A stretch of 64,000 bases of DNA from Oxyruncus cristatus (lineage: Eukaryota; Chordata; Aves; Passeriformes; Cotingidae), in NCBI GenBank assembly GCA_013399855.1, contig VXAY01002317.1, positions 2,790,088 through 2,854,087 on the forward strand, in the 5' to 3' direction. Position numbers and translations under genes: made by a program. The stretch's first letter is position 1, and the number at the start of each line of letters is the position of its first letter. The notes beneath the pieces are model-generated. The model did no database searches and was not told the DNA's origin. It saw only the letters and a list, made by a program, of their open reading frames with translations. Positions 63,063-64,000 of the stretch are shown piece after piece.

Positions 63063-64000
63063 GCTGGCATTTTCCACATAAATATTCCATAAGCAAATCC
63101 ATGTTCTCATTTTCAAAACCTCACTATTCAGAGCACAGGGATCTGAGCTCTATTAACAGTCTTGTACTGATTAAAGAAATCTCTAGCTAATTTCAGTAAG
63201 CCCCTTGCCTTAAAACAGTGATTGCACCTCCGCACCTTCTGTTAATGTGCCTGCAGCTTCTACATATTCTTTCTGCACCTTTGTGTTCCTATCTAAACCA
63301 CGTAACAGGAACAAGAGCATACAGAAGAACATTGCACTTAGTCCCTACTGACCACAACATCACAAGGAACAACCAGCAGAGCTAAAGGACCCGGATGCTG
63401 AATCAGCTAAATTCAAAGGCAGAATACACACGGCAAGTTTTGGAGGTTAGTTCTGGCCAGTAACATAAGAATTTACAACACTCGGTTACTCACACTTCTC
63501 ACAGTGATATTAATGTCAACTCGCAGGTGCTTCATTTTAACAGTTACCTATATCCTGGCCCTGAGGCTGACCTGAAATGATTTTCTTTAAAAGTTTCAGT
63601 CATGGAGTTTATTTAGAGAAGAATACAACAATATTCTCATAAATCAAAAGCAAATTCAAGCCATCTTTAGTTACTTTGTCATCTTATCAGAGTTAGAGGA
63701 TACAGTTGCCATCTTCTGCTACCTCAAAAGTACATATGTACCTGCTTTCCAAGTATAATGTTTCATCCAGGGTTAGTAGAAATTGTAACAGTGCTATTAG
63801 GCCTGAGCTTAGATGAGAAACACACTCAGGCCCAAGTGGATCAATATTCCCCTAACAAGCAGACACCAACTGTGGAATTCTGACTAGTGCAGTTATTTAA
63901 AAAAATAAGCATAGCAGAGCACCCAGGAGAAGACACTTTTGTGTTCCCTTTAAAGAGTGAGTAATTCCTTAGCCATTTTCTTCATTTTATTAGGCATTTA

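Larger units (their letters stand above)
55627..64000 (-). other. EXT2: EXT2 intron, 3' part (runs past the window end)
   Basis: This A/T-rich intron lies upstream of the 55437-55626 exon. I searched the - strand for the preceding EXT2 exon, expected to encode a WFWEAYFQSIKAIALATLQ-like segment, and did not find it. The N-terminal GT47 part therefore lies beyond position 64000. There is a candidate regulatory stretch at 58466-58970, a CCAA/AAAC simple repeat at 56215-56243 and a 21-bp direct repeat near 63.0 kb. No other gene or recent transposon was recognised. Confidence 0.85.

Overview
The window is vertebrate nuclear DNA, almost certainly from a bird and probably a songbird-type (passerine) one. 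The reasons are: two large multi-exon genes with canonical GT-AG introns; several CR1 LINE fragments with the avian CR1 3' end; and two short elements that join a tRNA-Ile-like head to a CR1 3' tail. That architecture is known from TguSINE1 of zebra finch, a family reported to have arisen early in passerine evolution. There are no bacterial, phage, CRISPR or operon-like features.

Layout. Positions 1-4897 are intron 1 of the homeobox gene ALX4, whose first coding exon lies upstream of the window. ALX4 runs on the + strand: exon 2 (4898-5208), exon 3 (13075-13203) and the terminal coding exon (15251-15574). A long 3' UTR probably follows, reaching a poly(A) signal at 20768. From about 20.8 to 28.3 kb is the intergenic space between two convergent genes. 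It holds a fossil of a retroelement reading frame with a zinc-finger motif (about 21.66-21.85 kb). From about 28.3 kb to the end is the 3' part of EXT2 on the - strand. Its last six coding exons lie at 55437-55626, 43794-43960, 36472-36615, 35814-35942, 34540-34622 and 28589-28727. More upstream EXT2 exons lie beyond position 64000. All splice junctions join in frame.

ALX4 is a paired-class (aristaless-like) transcription factor of craniofacial and limb mesenchyme. EXT2 is the Golgi heparan sulfate co-polymerase subunit that works with EXT1. The two do not form a pathway, but they are physical neighbours in convergent orientation in mammals too. The human contiguous deletion of this pair causes Potocki-Shaffer syndrome. 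The long AT-rich EXT2 introns contain motif-dense stretches that could be cis-regulatory elements.

Composition changes clearly near the ALX4 3' end: the first ~21 kb is G+C-rich, and the remainder is A+T-rich with long introns and old repeats (CR1, MIR-like). I found no convincing new biological system. The points most worth a second look are: a double CATATG E-box with a 5-bp spacer in ALX4 intron 2; homeodomain/HMG-motif-dense stretches in EXT2 introns; a 23-nt exon-like segment with strong splice signals in EXT2; the zinc-finger retroelement relic; and the tRNA-Ile/CR1 SINEs. Comparisons with human proteins and repeat consensus sequences are from memory, not from alignment.
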